A DNA stretch of 14,004 bases from Candidatus Omnitrophota bacterium. Lineage in GTDB: Bacteria > Omnitrophota > Gorgyraeia > Gygaellales > Profunditerraquicolaceae. The DNA lies in assembly GCA_018814745.1 (NCBI GenBank), contig JAHIZC010000084.1:1-14004 (forward strand). The letters are read 5' to 3'. Below, one piece after another: positions 5,841-12,654 of this stretch (position 1 is its first letter; each line of letters begins with the position of its first letter). The notes beneath the pieces were generated by a model. That model had not been told where the DNA came from. It made no database searches and saw only the letters and a program-made list of their open reading frames with translations. Both the position numbers and the translations under genes were made by a program.

Positions 5841-6967
5841 AGAGACAAAAGATAAAATTACCGCTAAGTTTAAAGAAGCCGATTTTAGCTATGGGCAGCC
5901 AGAGTAAAAACACTGTTTGTTTTGCGAAAAATAATCTAGCCCTACTAAGCTCAATGCATTCGGATTTAAATCACCCCGGTGATTTTGCAATCTTTCAGAG
6001 AAACCTGAAGAGTTTCCTCAACCAGAAACCAAAAATAGTAGCACATGATATACACCCTGAATATCAATCAACAAAATATGCTTATCGGCTGTCAGCCGAT
6101 AGCTTTAAGCTGTTAGCTGTTCAGCATCATCACGCTCATATTGCTTCCTGTATGGCAGAGAATGGAATGAAGAATCAAAAGGTAATTGGTGCAGCCTTTG
6201 ACGGGACTGGCTTAGGGACTGATAATAAACTCTGGGGTGCGGAGTTTTTGATCTGTGATTACAAAAATTTTATCAGGATCGCCCATCTTAAAGAGGTTCC
6301 TTTACTGGGAGGAGAAAAGGCTATAAGCGAACCCTACAGGCTCTCCTTGGTTTGGCTTTACTTAATATACAAAGAAAAATTTTGGGGCCTGAAGATTGAT
6401 TTTATTAAAGGTATAGATAAGAAGAAATGGGCGGTTCTAAAAAAAATGCTTTTATCGGGATTAAACTCTCCGCTTTCAAGCAGTATCGGTAGGCTTTTTG
6501 ATGCCGCGGCAAGCCTGGTTTTAGCCAGATACAAAGCTAATTTTGAAGCGGAGCTTGCGATAAAACTAGAAAAGTTAGCTTCTATGTGGAAACTTCCAGT
6601 TAGCAGCTATAAATTCAAGATCGCAAGATTTAAATCCGCATATATCATAGATCCCACTTTGATGTTTAAGCAGATAGTCCAGGATCTGCTTAAGAAAGAA
6701 CCCAAAGAAAAAATTGCTTATCGTTTTCATCTTACCGTAGCTTCGATGTTAAAGGAAACCTCTAAGATACTAAGGAGAAACACAGGTTTGAATAAAATAG
6801 CCTTATCAGGCGGAGTATTTCAGAATAAACTTTTACTATCCTTGAGTTTAGGCCTATTATCTAAAGAAGGTTTCCGGGTATTTACTCACAAAGACCTATC
6901 CTGCAATGATTCTTGTATTTCTTTAGGCCAGGCATTAATCGCAAATTTTTCCCGCATTCGCTCATAG
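5837..6967 (+). CDS. hypF: HypF C-terminal (Kae1-like) domain only, hydrogenase maturation
   Basis: A 376-residue protein corresponding to only the last half of HypF, the carbamoyltransferase that feeds HypE in synthesis of the CN ligands of NiFe hydrogenase. It starts right at the Kae1-like domain: AMGSQSKNTVCF (about 18-29), HDIHPEYQST (70-79), VQHHHAHIAS (95-104, metal-binding histidines), FDGTGLGTDNKLWGAE (121-136), SSIGRLFDAAAS (215-226), ALSGGVFQNK (322-331) and a terminal NDSCISLGQA. Full HypF is about 750 residues and also has acylphosphatase, zinc-finger and YrdC-like domains; none is present, and the upstream sequence is pabC in another frame, so this is not a miscalled start. Residues about 82-96 are encoded by a degenerate 7-base repeat array. 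The missing half is either encoded elsewhere or absent. Confidence 0.88.
   Translation: MKRQKIKLPLSLKKPILAMGSQSKNTVCFAKNNLALLSSMHSDLNHPGDFAIFQRNLKSFLNQKPKIVAHDIHPEYQSTKYAYRLSADSFKLLAVQHHHAHIASCMAENGMKNQKVIGAAFDGTGLGTDNKLWGAEFLICDYKNFIRIAHLKEVPLLGGEKAISEPYRLSLVWLYLIYKEKFWGLKIDFIKGIDKKKWAVLKKMLLSGLNSPLSSSIGRLFDAAASLVLARYKANFEAELAIKLEKLASMWKLPVSSYKFKIARFKSAYIIDPTLMFKQIVQDLLKKEPKEKIAYRFHLTVASMLKETSKILRRNTGLNKIALSGGVFQNKLLLSLSLGLLSKEGFRVFTHKDLSCNDSCISLGQALIANFSRIRS
6081..6122 (+). repeat. Degenerate heptanucleotide repeats within hypF
   Basis: Six consecutive 7-base units run from 6081 to 6122. Four resemble GCTGTTA (exact at 6109-6115; close variants at 6088, 6102 and 6116); the units at 6081 and 6095 are more diverged. 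Within the array TATCGGCTG (6083-6091) and CAGCCGATA (6093-6101) form a 9-bp inverted repeat with one central base. The array encodes the variable linker (residues about 82-96) just before the VQHHHAH motif of the Kae1-like domain, so the protein frame is kept. Confidence 0.6.
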
Positions 6968-6986
6968 TGTGCGAGCGGGATCCCGC
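6950..6986. repeat. Inverted repeats at the hypF end and hypF-hypC gap
   Basis: TCCCGC (6950-6955) and TCGC (6958-6961) pair with GCGA (6971-6974) and GCGGGA (6975-6980), a 10-bp stem with a 2-base bulge that contains the hypF stop codon in its loop. The 3' arm is also part of a perfect 12-bp palindrome, GCGGGATCCCGC (6975-6986). No T-run follows on the plus strand, so it is not a standard terminator; it may be a REP-like element, a mRNA-stabilising structure or a partial attenuator ahead of hypC. Confidence 0.5.
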
Positions 6987-7011
6987 CGGTCTAATAAAGA
7001 AAATCGGAGCG

Positions 7012-7019
7012 GGGAGGAG
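7012..7019 (+). promoter_or_regulatory. Ribosome binding site deciding the hypC start
   Basis: GGGAGGAG ends six bases before the ATG at 7026. Upstream codons in the same frame (from 6969) are open, but the conserved HypC N-terminus MCLAIP begins exactly at this ATG. Confidence 0.85.
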
Positions 7020-7025
7020 TTAAAT

Positions 7026-7235
7026 ATGTGTTTAGCGATCCCGATGAAAATTAAAAAAATTGAAGGTGAGTTTGCCAAGGTTGAATCGGGCAGGCTGATC
7101 CGTCAGATTAATATCGAGATGCTCCCAAATATAGCTGTCGGTGATTATGTAATGGTGCACGCTGGTTTTGCAATTGAGAAATTGGATCCCGAGAAAGCAA
7201 AAGAAACTCTTAAGATAATCAATGAAATATATTGA
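7026..7235 (+). CDS. hypC: Hydrogenase maturation chaperone HypC
   Basis: A 69-residue protein of the HypC/HybG/HupF family, small chaperones that carry the Fe(CN)2CO unit with HypD and hand it to the hydrogenase large-subunit precursor. It starts with the diagnostic MCLAIP, including the essential Cys2 that is exposed after Met removal, and contains VGDYVMVHAGFAI with His45. Length is slightly short of the usual 75-90 residues but complete. The gene has its own good ribosome binding site after a 58-base gap and overlaps hypD by 14 bases, fitting the HypC-HypD complex. The N-terminal half is otherwise a small beta barrel. Confidence 0.95.
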   Translation: MCLAIPMKIKKIEGEFAKVESGRLIRQINIEMLPNIAVGDYVMVHAGFAIEKLDPEKAKETLKIINEIY

Positions 7236-8313
7236 CGAATTCCGAAATAAAAACTTAGCCAAAAAGCTGGCCAGCAGGATCAAGGATCTTGCTTTGGATG
7301 AGGAGATTAATTTTATGGAAGTTTGCGGTACTCATACGCAGAGTTTTCATAGATTCGGAGTGGATGGGCTCTTAGCTAAAAATATCAGGCTGATCTCAGG
7401 GCCCGGCTGCCCGGTATGCGTCAGCCCGCAAGGATATATGGATGCTGCTATCGAACTCTCCCGGGATAAGAAGGTGATTATTGCGACATTCGGCGATATG
7501 CTGCGCATTCCCGGTACACACTCCAGCTTAGAAAAAGAGAGAGCGAATGGCGCAAGCATCCGGATGGTCTATTCTGCTTATGACAGTTTGAAAATCGCCG
7601 TAAAAAATCCCAATAAGCAGATCGTATTTTTAGCAGTCGGTTTTGAGACCACCGCACCTACGATCGCCTTAAGTATACTCGCGGCCCAAAAAGCAAAGTT
7701 AAGAAATCTATCATTTTTTTCCTCGATAAAATTGATACCTCCGGCGATGGCGCACCTGCTTAAGGATAAAAGATTGAATTTATCCGGATTTATGTGTCCC
7801 GGACATGTCTCAAGCATAATCGGTACTGAGCCCTATGAATTTATCGCCAAAAGATATAAAATACCCTGTTGCGTGGCAGGCTTTGAGCCGCTGGATATGT
7901 TAGAGGCGATATACCTTCTGCTAAAACAGGTAATTTCCAAAAGGCCAGAAGTAGCTAATCAATATTTAAGGGTAGTCAGGAGGCATGGTAATCTTAAGGC
8001 AAAAAAGATCATCTCTGGTGTCTTTACAATATCAGATACGCTATGGCGGGGATTAGGGAGAATTCCCAATAGCGGATTGGAAATAAAGAAGAAATTTTCT
8101 CACCTGGACACTGAAAAGGTATTTTCCATAAATCAGAAACGATATTTAATAGGCAATAAGCAAAGAAAATGCAAGTGCGGCGAGATACTAAAGGGCCTGA
8201 TTTCTCCTTTAGACTGCCCGCTTTTTAAAAAAGCATGCTCTCCGGATAATCCGATCGGCCCCTGCATGGTATCAATAGAGGGAGCCTGCAATGCCTATTA
8301 TAAATACCACTAA
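7222..8313 (+). CDS. hypD: Hydrogenase maturation protein HypD
   Basis: A 363-residue iron-sulfur protein that, with HypC, assembles the Fe(CN)2CO moiety of NiFe hydrogenase. Conserved elements are EVCGTHTQSFHRFG (Cys35), GPGCPVCVSP (Cys63, Cys66), FGDMLRIPG, VGFETTAPT (139-147), FMCPGHVSSIIG and GFEPLDMLEA. The C-terminus holds the cysteine-rich [4Fe-4S] region: CKCGEILKG (Cys317, Cys319), Cys332, Cys339, Cys348 and Cys356 ending in EGACNAYYKY. All family cysteines appear present and the length is typical. The start ATG lies inside hypC, so translation is likely coupled. It is followed by a 52-base gap and an unrelated PilZ-type gene; hypE lies about 4.3 kb further on. Confidence 0.96.
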   Translation: MKYIDEFRNKNLAKKLASRIKDLALDEEINFMEVCGTHTQSFHRFGVDGLLAKNIRLISGPGCPVCVSPQGYMDAAIELSRDKKVIIATFGDMLRIPGTHSSLEKERANGASIRMVYSAYDSLKIAVKNPNKQIVFLAVGFETTAPTIALSILAAQKAKLRNLSFFSSIKLIPPAMAHLLKDKRLNLSGFMCPGHVSSIIGTEPYEFIAKRYKIPCCVAGFEPLDMLEAIYLLLKQVISKRPEVANQYLRVVRRHGNLKAKKIISGVFTISDTLWRGLGRIPNSGLEIKKKFSHLDTEKVFSINQKRYLIGNKQRKCKCGEILKGLISPLDCPLFKKACSPDNPIGPCMVSIEGACNAYYKYH

Positions 8314-8352
8314 ACTAGAAGATGATTTTGTAGTACAATATATTCTTGTTTA

Positions 8353-8358
8353 GAGGGG
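8353..8358 (+). promoter_or_regulatory. Ribosome binding site of the PilZ fusion gene
   Basis: GAGGGG ends seven bases before the ATG at 8366. It lies in a 52-base gap after hypD that is A+T-rich (with TACAAT at 8334-8339), but no -35 element fits well, so a separate promoter cannot be claimed. Confidence 0.7.
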
Positions 8359-8365
8359 TAAGCCA

Positions 8366-10318
8366 ATGTTTAGAAAAAAAGAAAATGCGGCAGAGCGCAG
8401 AACATACATCAGGCTGGATACTGTCTTTCCGGTGGGGTTTAGGCTACTGAGCCTCGACGGGAAAGAGATGCTATCTGAGGGGCTGCAGGGTTTTACCAAT
8501 AGCGTAAGTAAGGGTGGAATCTGTTTGGTGGCAAACAATCTTACTGAGAATTTCTCCAGGCTTATAATTGACCGTAAGGCCAAGCTATCGATAAGCATTG
8601 AACTGCCGGTAGCCGCAGGGGTGATACCCGCCTTAGCCACAATTGTCTGGTCTCGTGCCGCAGCAGATAACCCGGAGAGATATTTTATCGGCTTAAATTA
8701 TGAACAGATTAATCCAGTTCAAAACAGTATGATTATGCGTTATGCCCGGGGCAAAAAACTATTTGTTCCGCTGGCCATAAGCATCATTATCGTATTAGGG
8801 CTGGCTTTAGCGGTAAATAGTTTCATTAGTCTAAAATTGATCAAGGGAAATAAGGCACTGGTTAACCAGCTAGTTGCGATCGTCCAGGAATCTAGTATCG
8901 CCAAGCAGAGGGTAAAGGAAATCAACAGGGAAGGAGAGGGGCTGCGGTTAAAGATCGAGACCTTACAGTCACAGATCGAAACCGTTGAAGCGGAAAAGAG
9001 TAATCTATCCAAAGAAGTTGAGATAGAAATTCCGGGAATTGAAACCAAGCTAGAAAAGGTGACCGGTTTACTAGATGAACTGACTAAAAATAAAAGCTCT
9101 TTACAGGAGCAGCTGATTAATTTACAGTATCGAGAGGGAGAGGTTACGGAGGAATTGTTGCGGCTAGACAAAAAGAAAGCTGTTTTGGAGAAGGCCAATA
9201 TAGATAAAATGTATCAATGGCTGAGAGTCCATCAAAATCCGCGTACAGGCTTAGCGATCAGCTTTGAAGGCGATAATAACCTTGAGGATGTGGCATTTAT
9301 CTACGATCAGGCTCTGGCTATGCAGGCCTATAATTATTTTGCCGATTTTGAGCGGGCAAGCAAGATCTTGGATTTCTTCTATAATAAAGCAGCCAGAGAA
9401 AACGGATTATTTTTAAACGCCTACTATGCTAATGACGGCAGAGTGGCCGAATACACGGTGAATAGCGGGCCGAATATATGGCTAGGTATAGCGGCCTTGC
9501 AATATACGGATAAGGCCAGAGATACGCGATATTTGGCTTTTGCTGAAGAAATCGCCGAGAAGTTCCTGGAGTTACAGAGTCAGGATAAAGACGGAGGTAT
9601 TCCCGGAGGGCCGGGATTAGAATGGTATTCAACAGAGCATAATCTCGACGCCTACGCATTCTTTAAGATGCTCTATAAGACTACCGGGAAAGAAAAATAT
9701 CTTGAGGCAGGCGAGAAGGTATTAAATTGGTTATTATTGTACACTTATGACAGTAAAGATGTGCCGGTAAAACGCGGTAAGGGCGATTCTACCATTGCTA
9801 CTGATACATATGCCTGGTCGCTTGCGAGTCTGGGCCCGGAAAAATTAAATCATTTAGGGATGAACCCGGAGAGGATTATAGAATTCGCTGAGCAGAGTTG
9901 TGTAGTAGAGACTTCTTTCTTACGGCCGGGAGGCGAAACTATGCAGATCAAAGGTTTTGATTTTGCCCCACAGAGAAACTTATCCCGCGGTGGAGTGGTT
10001 TCATCGGAGTGGACAGCGCAGATGGTTATCGCTTTTAAGATCATGGCAAAATACTATTATCAGAAAGGCCTGAAAGCTAAGGGGCATTCTTATGAGATGA
10101 AGGCCGATGAATATATGTCAGAGTTAAGTAATATGATTATATCCAGTCCCTCCCCTTCCGGACAAGGAGAAAGCTGCCTGCCTTATGCAACGCAGGATTC
10201 CGTAGATACCGGGCACGGATGGAAGACTCCTGAGGGTAGGTCTACAGGTTCTCTGGCTGCCACAGCGTATACTATTTTCGCTTATTATAATTATAATCCT
10301 CTAGAGCTGACGGAATGA
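8366..10318 (+). CDS. PilZ - membrane anchor - coiled coil - glycosidase-like fusion protein
   Basis: A 650-residue multidomain protein. Residues about 9-127 resemble a PilZ domain, with R12xxxR16, SVSKGG (46-51), a hydrophobic IVWSR strand and YFIGLNYEQI. The c-di-GMP signature is imperfect: a Ser (46) sits where Asp or Asn is expected. One membrane segment follows (about 134-156), then a heptad-rich coiled coil (about 160-277). Residues about 280-646 look like an (alpha/alpha)6-barrel of six-hairpin glycosidase type, with repeated helix pairs such as FIYDQALAMQAYNYF, NIWLGIAALQYTD, HNLDAYAFFKML and a C-terminal RSTGSLAATAYTIFAYY. The lack of a signal peptide and the single membrane segment suggest PilZ in the cytoplasm and the barrel in the periplasm. 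Substrate and catalytic residues are not identifiable. The stop overlaps the next start (ATGA). Confidence 0.72.
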   Translation: MFRKKENAAERRTYIRLDTVFPVGFRLLSLDGKEMLSEGLQGFTNSVSKGGICLVANNLTENFSRLIIDRKAKLSISIELPVAAGVIPALATIVWSRAAADNPERYFIGLNYEQINPVQNSMIMRYARGKKLFVPLAISIIIVLGLALAVNSFISLKLIKGNKALVNQLVAIVQESSIAKQRVKEINREGEGLRLKIETLQSQIETVEAEKSNLSKEVEIEIPGIETKLEKVTGLLDELTKNKSSLQEQLINLQYREGEVTEELLRLDKKKAVLEKANIDKMYQWLRVHQNPRTGLAISFEGDNNLEDVAFIYDQALAMQAYNYFADFERASKILDFFYNKAARENGLFLNAYYANDGRVAEYTVNSGPNIWLGIAALQYTDKARDTRYLAFAEEIAEKFLELQSQDKDGGIPGGPGLEWYSTEHNLDAYAFFKMLYKTTGKEKYLEAGEKVLNWLLLYTYDSKDVPVKRGKGDSTIATDTYAWSLASLGPEKLNHLGMNPERIIEFAEQSCVVETSFLRPGGETMQIKGFDFAPQRNLSRGGVVSSEWTAQMVIAFKIMAKYYYQKGLKAKGHSYEMKADEYMSELSNMIISSPSPSGQGESCLPYATQDSVDTGHGWKTPEGRSTGSLAATAYTIFAYYNYNPLELTE

Positions 10319-10947
10319 GATCGATTCTCAATTCCTTATATCAAAGGCTTTATTCTCATTTTGGCCCGCAAGATTGGTGGCCGGCAGATAGCCCCTTTGA
10401 AGTGATCATTGGAGCGATCCTTACCCAGAATACAAACTGGTTGAATGTGGAGAGGGCGATTAATAACCTTAGGGAGAATAAGTCTCTAAGTTTTTCAAGA
10501 CTTAGTAAGCTGCCTCTTAAGAAACTGGCTTCGTTGATCAGGCCTGCAGGTTACTATAATATCAAGGCAAAGCGCCTCAAAGATTTTTTGATATTTCTCT
10601 CACAGTCCTATAGAGCAAATTTGAAAAAGATGTCTAAAGAAGCAACGTATCCGTTAAGAGAAAAACTGCTTTCGGTAAAAGGTATCGGCCCTGAGACCGC
10701 GGATTCAATATTACTCTATGCCCTGAATAAGAAGACATTCGTGGTCGATGCCTATACAAAAAGAATACTCTCCAGGCACGGGTTGATCAAGCAGGATGCA
10801 ACTTATGACCAGGTGCAGAATTTATTTATGAGAAATCTTAAAAATAATGTAAAATTATTTAATGAATATCATGCGCTTCTTGTAAGATTGGGCAAAGAAT
10901 ATTGTCTTAAATCTAAGCCAAAATGTAAATTATGTCCGTTGGGATAA
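10315..10947 (+). CDS. Endonuclease III-like HhH-GPD DNA glycosylase
   Basis: A 210-residue base-excision-repair glycosylase. It shows FEVIIGAILTQNTNW (about 28-42), the helix-hairpin-helix VKGIGPETADSILLYA (121-136) and the catalytic Asp145 in FVVDAYTKRI. At the position of the Nth lyase lysine (GxGxKTA) it has Glu127, so a monofunctional glycosylase, as in the MagIII/alkylbase-type branch, is more likely than a bifunctional endonuclease III. The C-terminus has the Fe-S cluster spacing Cys197-x6-Cys204-x2-Cys207 but stops three residues later, before the expected fourth cysteine. The start overlaps the PilZ fusion gene by four bases, and the end overlaps the barrel-protein gene by 16 bases, exactly where a heptanucleotide array begins. 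Damage specificity cannot be inferred. Confidence 0.85.
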   Translation: MRSILNSLYQRLYSHFGPQDWWPADSPFEVIIGAILTQNTNWLNVERAINNLRENKSLSFSRLSKLPLKKLASLIRPAGYYNIKAKRLKDFLIFLSQSYRANLKKMSKEATYPLREKLLSVKGIGPETADSILLYALNKKTFVVDAYTKRILSRHGLIKQDATYDQVQNLFMRNLKNNVKLFNEYHALLVRLGKEYCLKSKPKCKLCPLG

Positions 10948-11654
10948 AGAAAGTTTACAGTTTACTGTTTATAGTTTACAGCTTCATATTTGTACTGTTA
11001 ACTGTTCACTGTACACTGTTAACTTCTGAAGCTGCTCCCTGTTATGGAACGACTATGCCTGAAAAACACAAGTTTTTTACTGGTTACGAGGCCCACACAA
11101 TTTTTAAGAGATATTTGAAGAATGAAATGGGTGAGATTAGAAGCACGCAGCATTTTCTTCTTGTATCCTACGGTTTATTGGACTGGCTCTCTATCGATCT
11201 AAAAGTCGGAGCTGGCAACATCAAACAGCAACCTCGGACATCAGATGAAGTGGATTATAGAACCAATTTTGCCGGCGGCTATGGATTTAGAGTTAAGTTT
11301 TACGATCGAAAAAAAGCAAAGGCAGTTTTTGGTTTTCAGCATATCAGCGCACATCCTCGCTCAACTCATTTGGGGGATGATAAACATCAAGCGATACTTG
11401 ATGATTGGCAGGTCTCCTTACTGGCTTCCTATGACTTCAGTAAATTCACTTCTTACTTAGGGACCAGATGGTCGAGGGTCGATTATATACATTGGAATGT
11501 AGGTAATCGCAACCGTGTGATGTCTGATATGACCAAAGATATCGGTTTGATTTTCGGGATAGACTTACCTATCAGGGAAAAAGTACGGATTAATCTAGAA
11601 GGCCAGGTTTTGGATAGCGAGGCATTCTCCTTTAGCGTGATTTACGATTTTTAA
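10932..11654 (+). CDS. Secreted outer-membrane beta-barrel-like protein
   Basis: A 240-residue protein I cannot assign to a named family. It begins with a short positive n-region (GIKK), a long hydrophobic core (about residues 8-31) and SEAA before PCYG, a plausible Sec signal peptidase site after Ala35. The mature part has alternating polar and hydrophobic residues with many aromatic ones (HFLLVSYGLLDWLSIDLKVGAG, then GGYGFRVKFYD, then AFSFSVIYDF), and ends in Phe, as expected for an outer-membrane barrel recognised by the Bam complex. The size suits about eight to ten strands. The ATG at 10932 overlaps the glycosylase gene and has no clear ribosome binding site, so coupling is likely; no later start would keep the signal peptide. 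The signal-peptide DNA is a heptanucleotide repeat, which could vary in length. Confidence 0.7.
   Translation: MSVGIKKVYSLLFIVYSFIFVLLTVHCTLLTSEAAPCYGTTMPEKHKFFTGYEAHTIFKRYLKNEMGEIRSTQHFLLVSYGLLDWLSIDLKVGAGNIKQQPRTSDEVDYRTNFAGGYGFRVKFYDRKKAKAVFGFQHISAHPRSTHLGDDKHQAILDDWQVSLLASYDFSKFTSYLGTRWSRVDYIHWNVGNRNRVMSDMTKDIGLIFGIDLPIREKVRINLEGQVLDSEAFSFSVIYDF
10953..11022 (+). repeat. Heptanucleotide repeat array encoding a signal peptide
   Basis: Ten 7-base units lie in register. The first four are GTTTACA or one- to two-base variants (10953-10980), the next two are diverged, and the last four are CTGTTAA-type units (10995-11022). Since 21 bases make seven codons, the encoded hydrophobic stretch shows a seven-residue echo (VYSLLFI, VYSFIFV, LLTVHCT). 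The array begins five bases after the glycosylase stop codon. The units belong to the same sequence family as the array at 6081-6122. Confidence 0.75.
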
Positions 11655-11674
11655 ATAAATGATCAATAAAAAAG

Positions 11675-11679
11675 AAAGG
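11675..11679 (+). promoter_or_regulatory. Ribosome binding site deciding the PAC2 gene start
   Basis: AAAGG ends six bases before the ATG at 11686. The frame also offers an ATG at 11659, five bases after the previous stop, but that one has no ribosome binding site and would add nine residues outside the family pattern. Confidence 0.6.
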
Positions 11680-11685
11680 TGCAAT

Positions 11686-12654
11686 ATGGAAAAAATTAAG
11701 ATCTTAAAAAAACCGAAATTAAAGAATCCTTACCTGATCGTAGCCTGGCCGGGCATGGGAGAGGTTGCATTTAAGTCAGTTAGCTATTTGATCGATAGCC
11801 TTAAGGCGGAAGAGTTCGCCCAGATTCTCCCCGAAGATTTCTTTTATCTCACGGGCAGCACTATCCATGCAGGGGTGGTGGATAGGCCGATACTTCCCAA
11901 GAGCAGGTTTTTCTATTGGAAGAATAAGGCCGGCAAGAACGATCTGATACTGTTCTTGAGTAACGCCCAGCCGGATTTAGCTAAGGCAGAGGAATATTCC
12001 GCTAGAGTTCTTGATCTTGCGAAGCAATTTAAAGCGCAGAGGATCATCAGCTTTGCTTCTATGCCGCAGCCGATCGAACATACCCAGGATCCGGCGGTAT
12101 GGTGTGCCGCTACCTCTTTAGACATCACTAACAGTTTAAAAAAATATAATTTTCGCGTTCTAACCGAAGGCCAGATAAGCGGCATGAACGGATTATTTCT
12201 GACTATTGCTAAAAGTTACGGCTTTAAAGGATTTTGCCTGCTCGGAGAGATACCGCTTTATACAATACAAATCGAGAACCCCAGGGCCTGCCTGGCGATA
12301 TTAAATGCCCTGGGCAGGGTATTAAATATCAGGATTGACTTTGTTAAGCTCGAAGAGCAGATAAATAACATGGAGAGTGAGATTAATAAGCTGCTGGAAT
12401 ATCTTAAGATCGGTTCTCATGGACAGGGCCCGATCGGCGAAGAGGAGATGGAGAGGCTGAAGAAGGCTCTTGGACAGCTTACTAAACTTCCTCTATCGAT
12501 AAAGGATAAGATTGAAAAACTTTTTCTCCAGGCGAAAATGGATATTTCTAGGGCCAATGAATTGAAGCTTGAACTTGATAAATGGAATGTATATAAGGAG
12601 TACGAAGATAGATTCCTGGATCTATTTAAGAAGGCGAAGGATAAAGAGAGCTGA
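11686..12654 (+). CDS. PAC2-family (proteasome assembly chaperone 2-like) protein
   Basis: A 322-residue protein of the PAC2/DUF75 family. The PAC2 core covers about residues 13-220: NPYLIVAWPGMGEVAFKSV near the start, LILFLSNAQP, the central GQISGMNGLFL (162-172) and GFCLLGEIP (182-190). Residues about 220-322 form a charged, mostly helical C-terminal tail. In eukaryotes PAC2 helps assemble proteasomes; archaeal and bacterial members are widespread but their function is unknown. No proteasome gene is visible here. The stop overlaps the hypE start by one base (TGATG), so the two are likely translated together, which makes a link with hydrogenase maturation possible but unproven. Confidence 0.82.
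   Translation: MEKIKILKKPKLKNPYLIVAWPGMGEVAFKSVSYLIDSLKAEEFAQILPEDFFYLTGSTIHAGVVDRPILPKSRFFYWKNKAGKNDLILFLSNAQPDLAKAEEYSARVLDLAKQFKAQRIISFASMPQPIEHTQDPAVWCAATSLDITNSLKKYNFRVLTEGQISGMNGLFLTIAKSYGFKGFCLLGEIPLYTIQIENPRACLAILNALGRVLNIRIDFVKLEEQINNMESEINKLLEYLKIGSHGQGPIGEEEMERLKKALGQLTKLPLSIKDKIEKLFLQAKMDISRANELKLELDKWNVYKEYEDRFLDLFKKAKDKES

Noticed and set aside
8311..8344. A promoter ahead of the PilZ fusion gene based on TACAAT or TATATT
   Set aside because: The -10-like hexamers have no acceptable -35 element at 16-18 bases.
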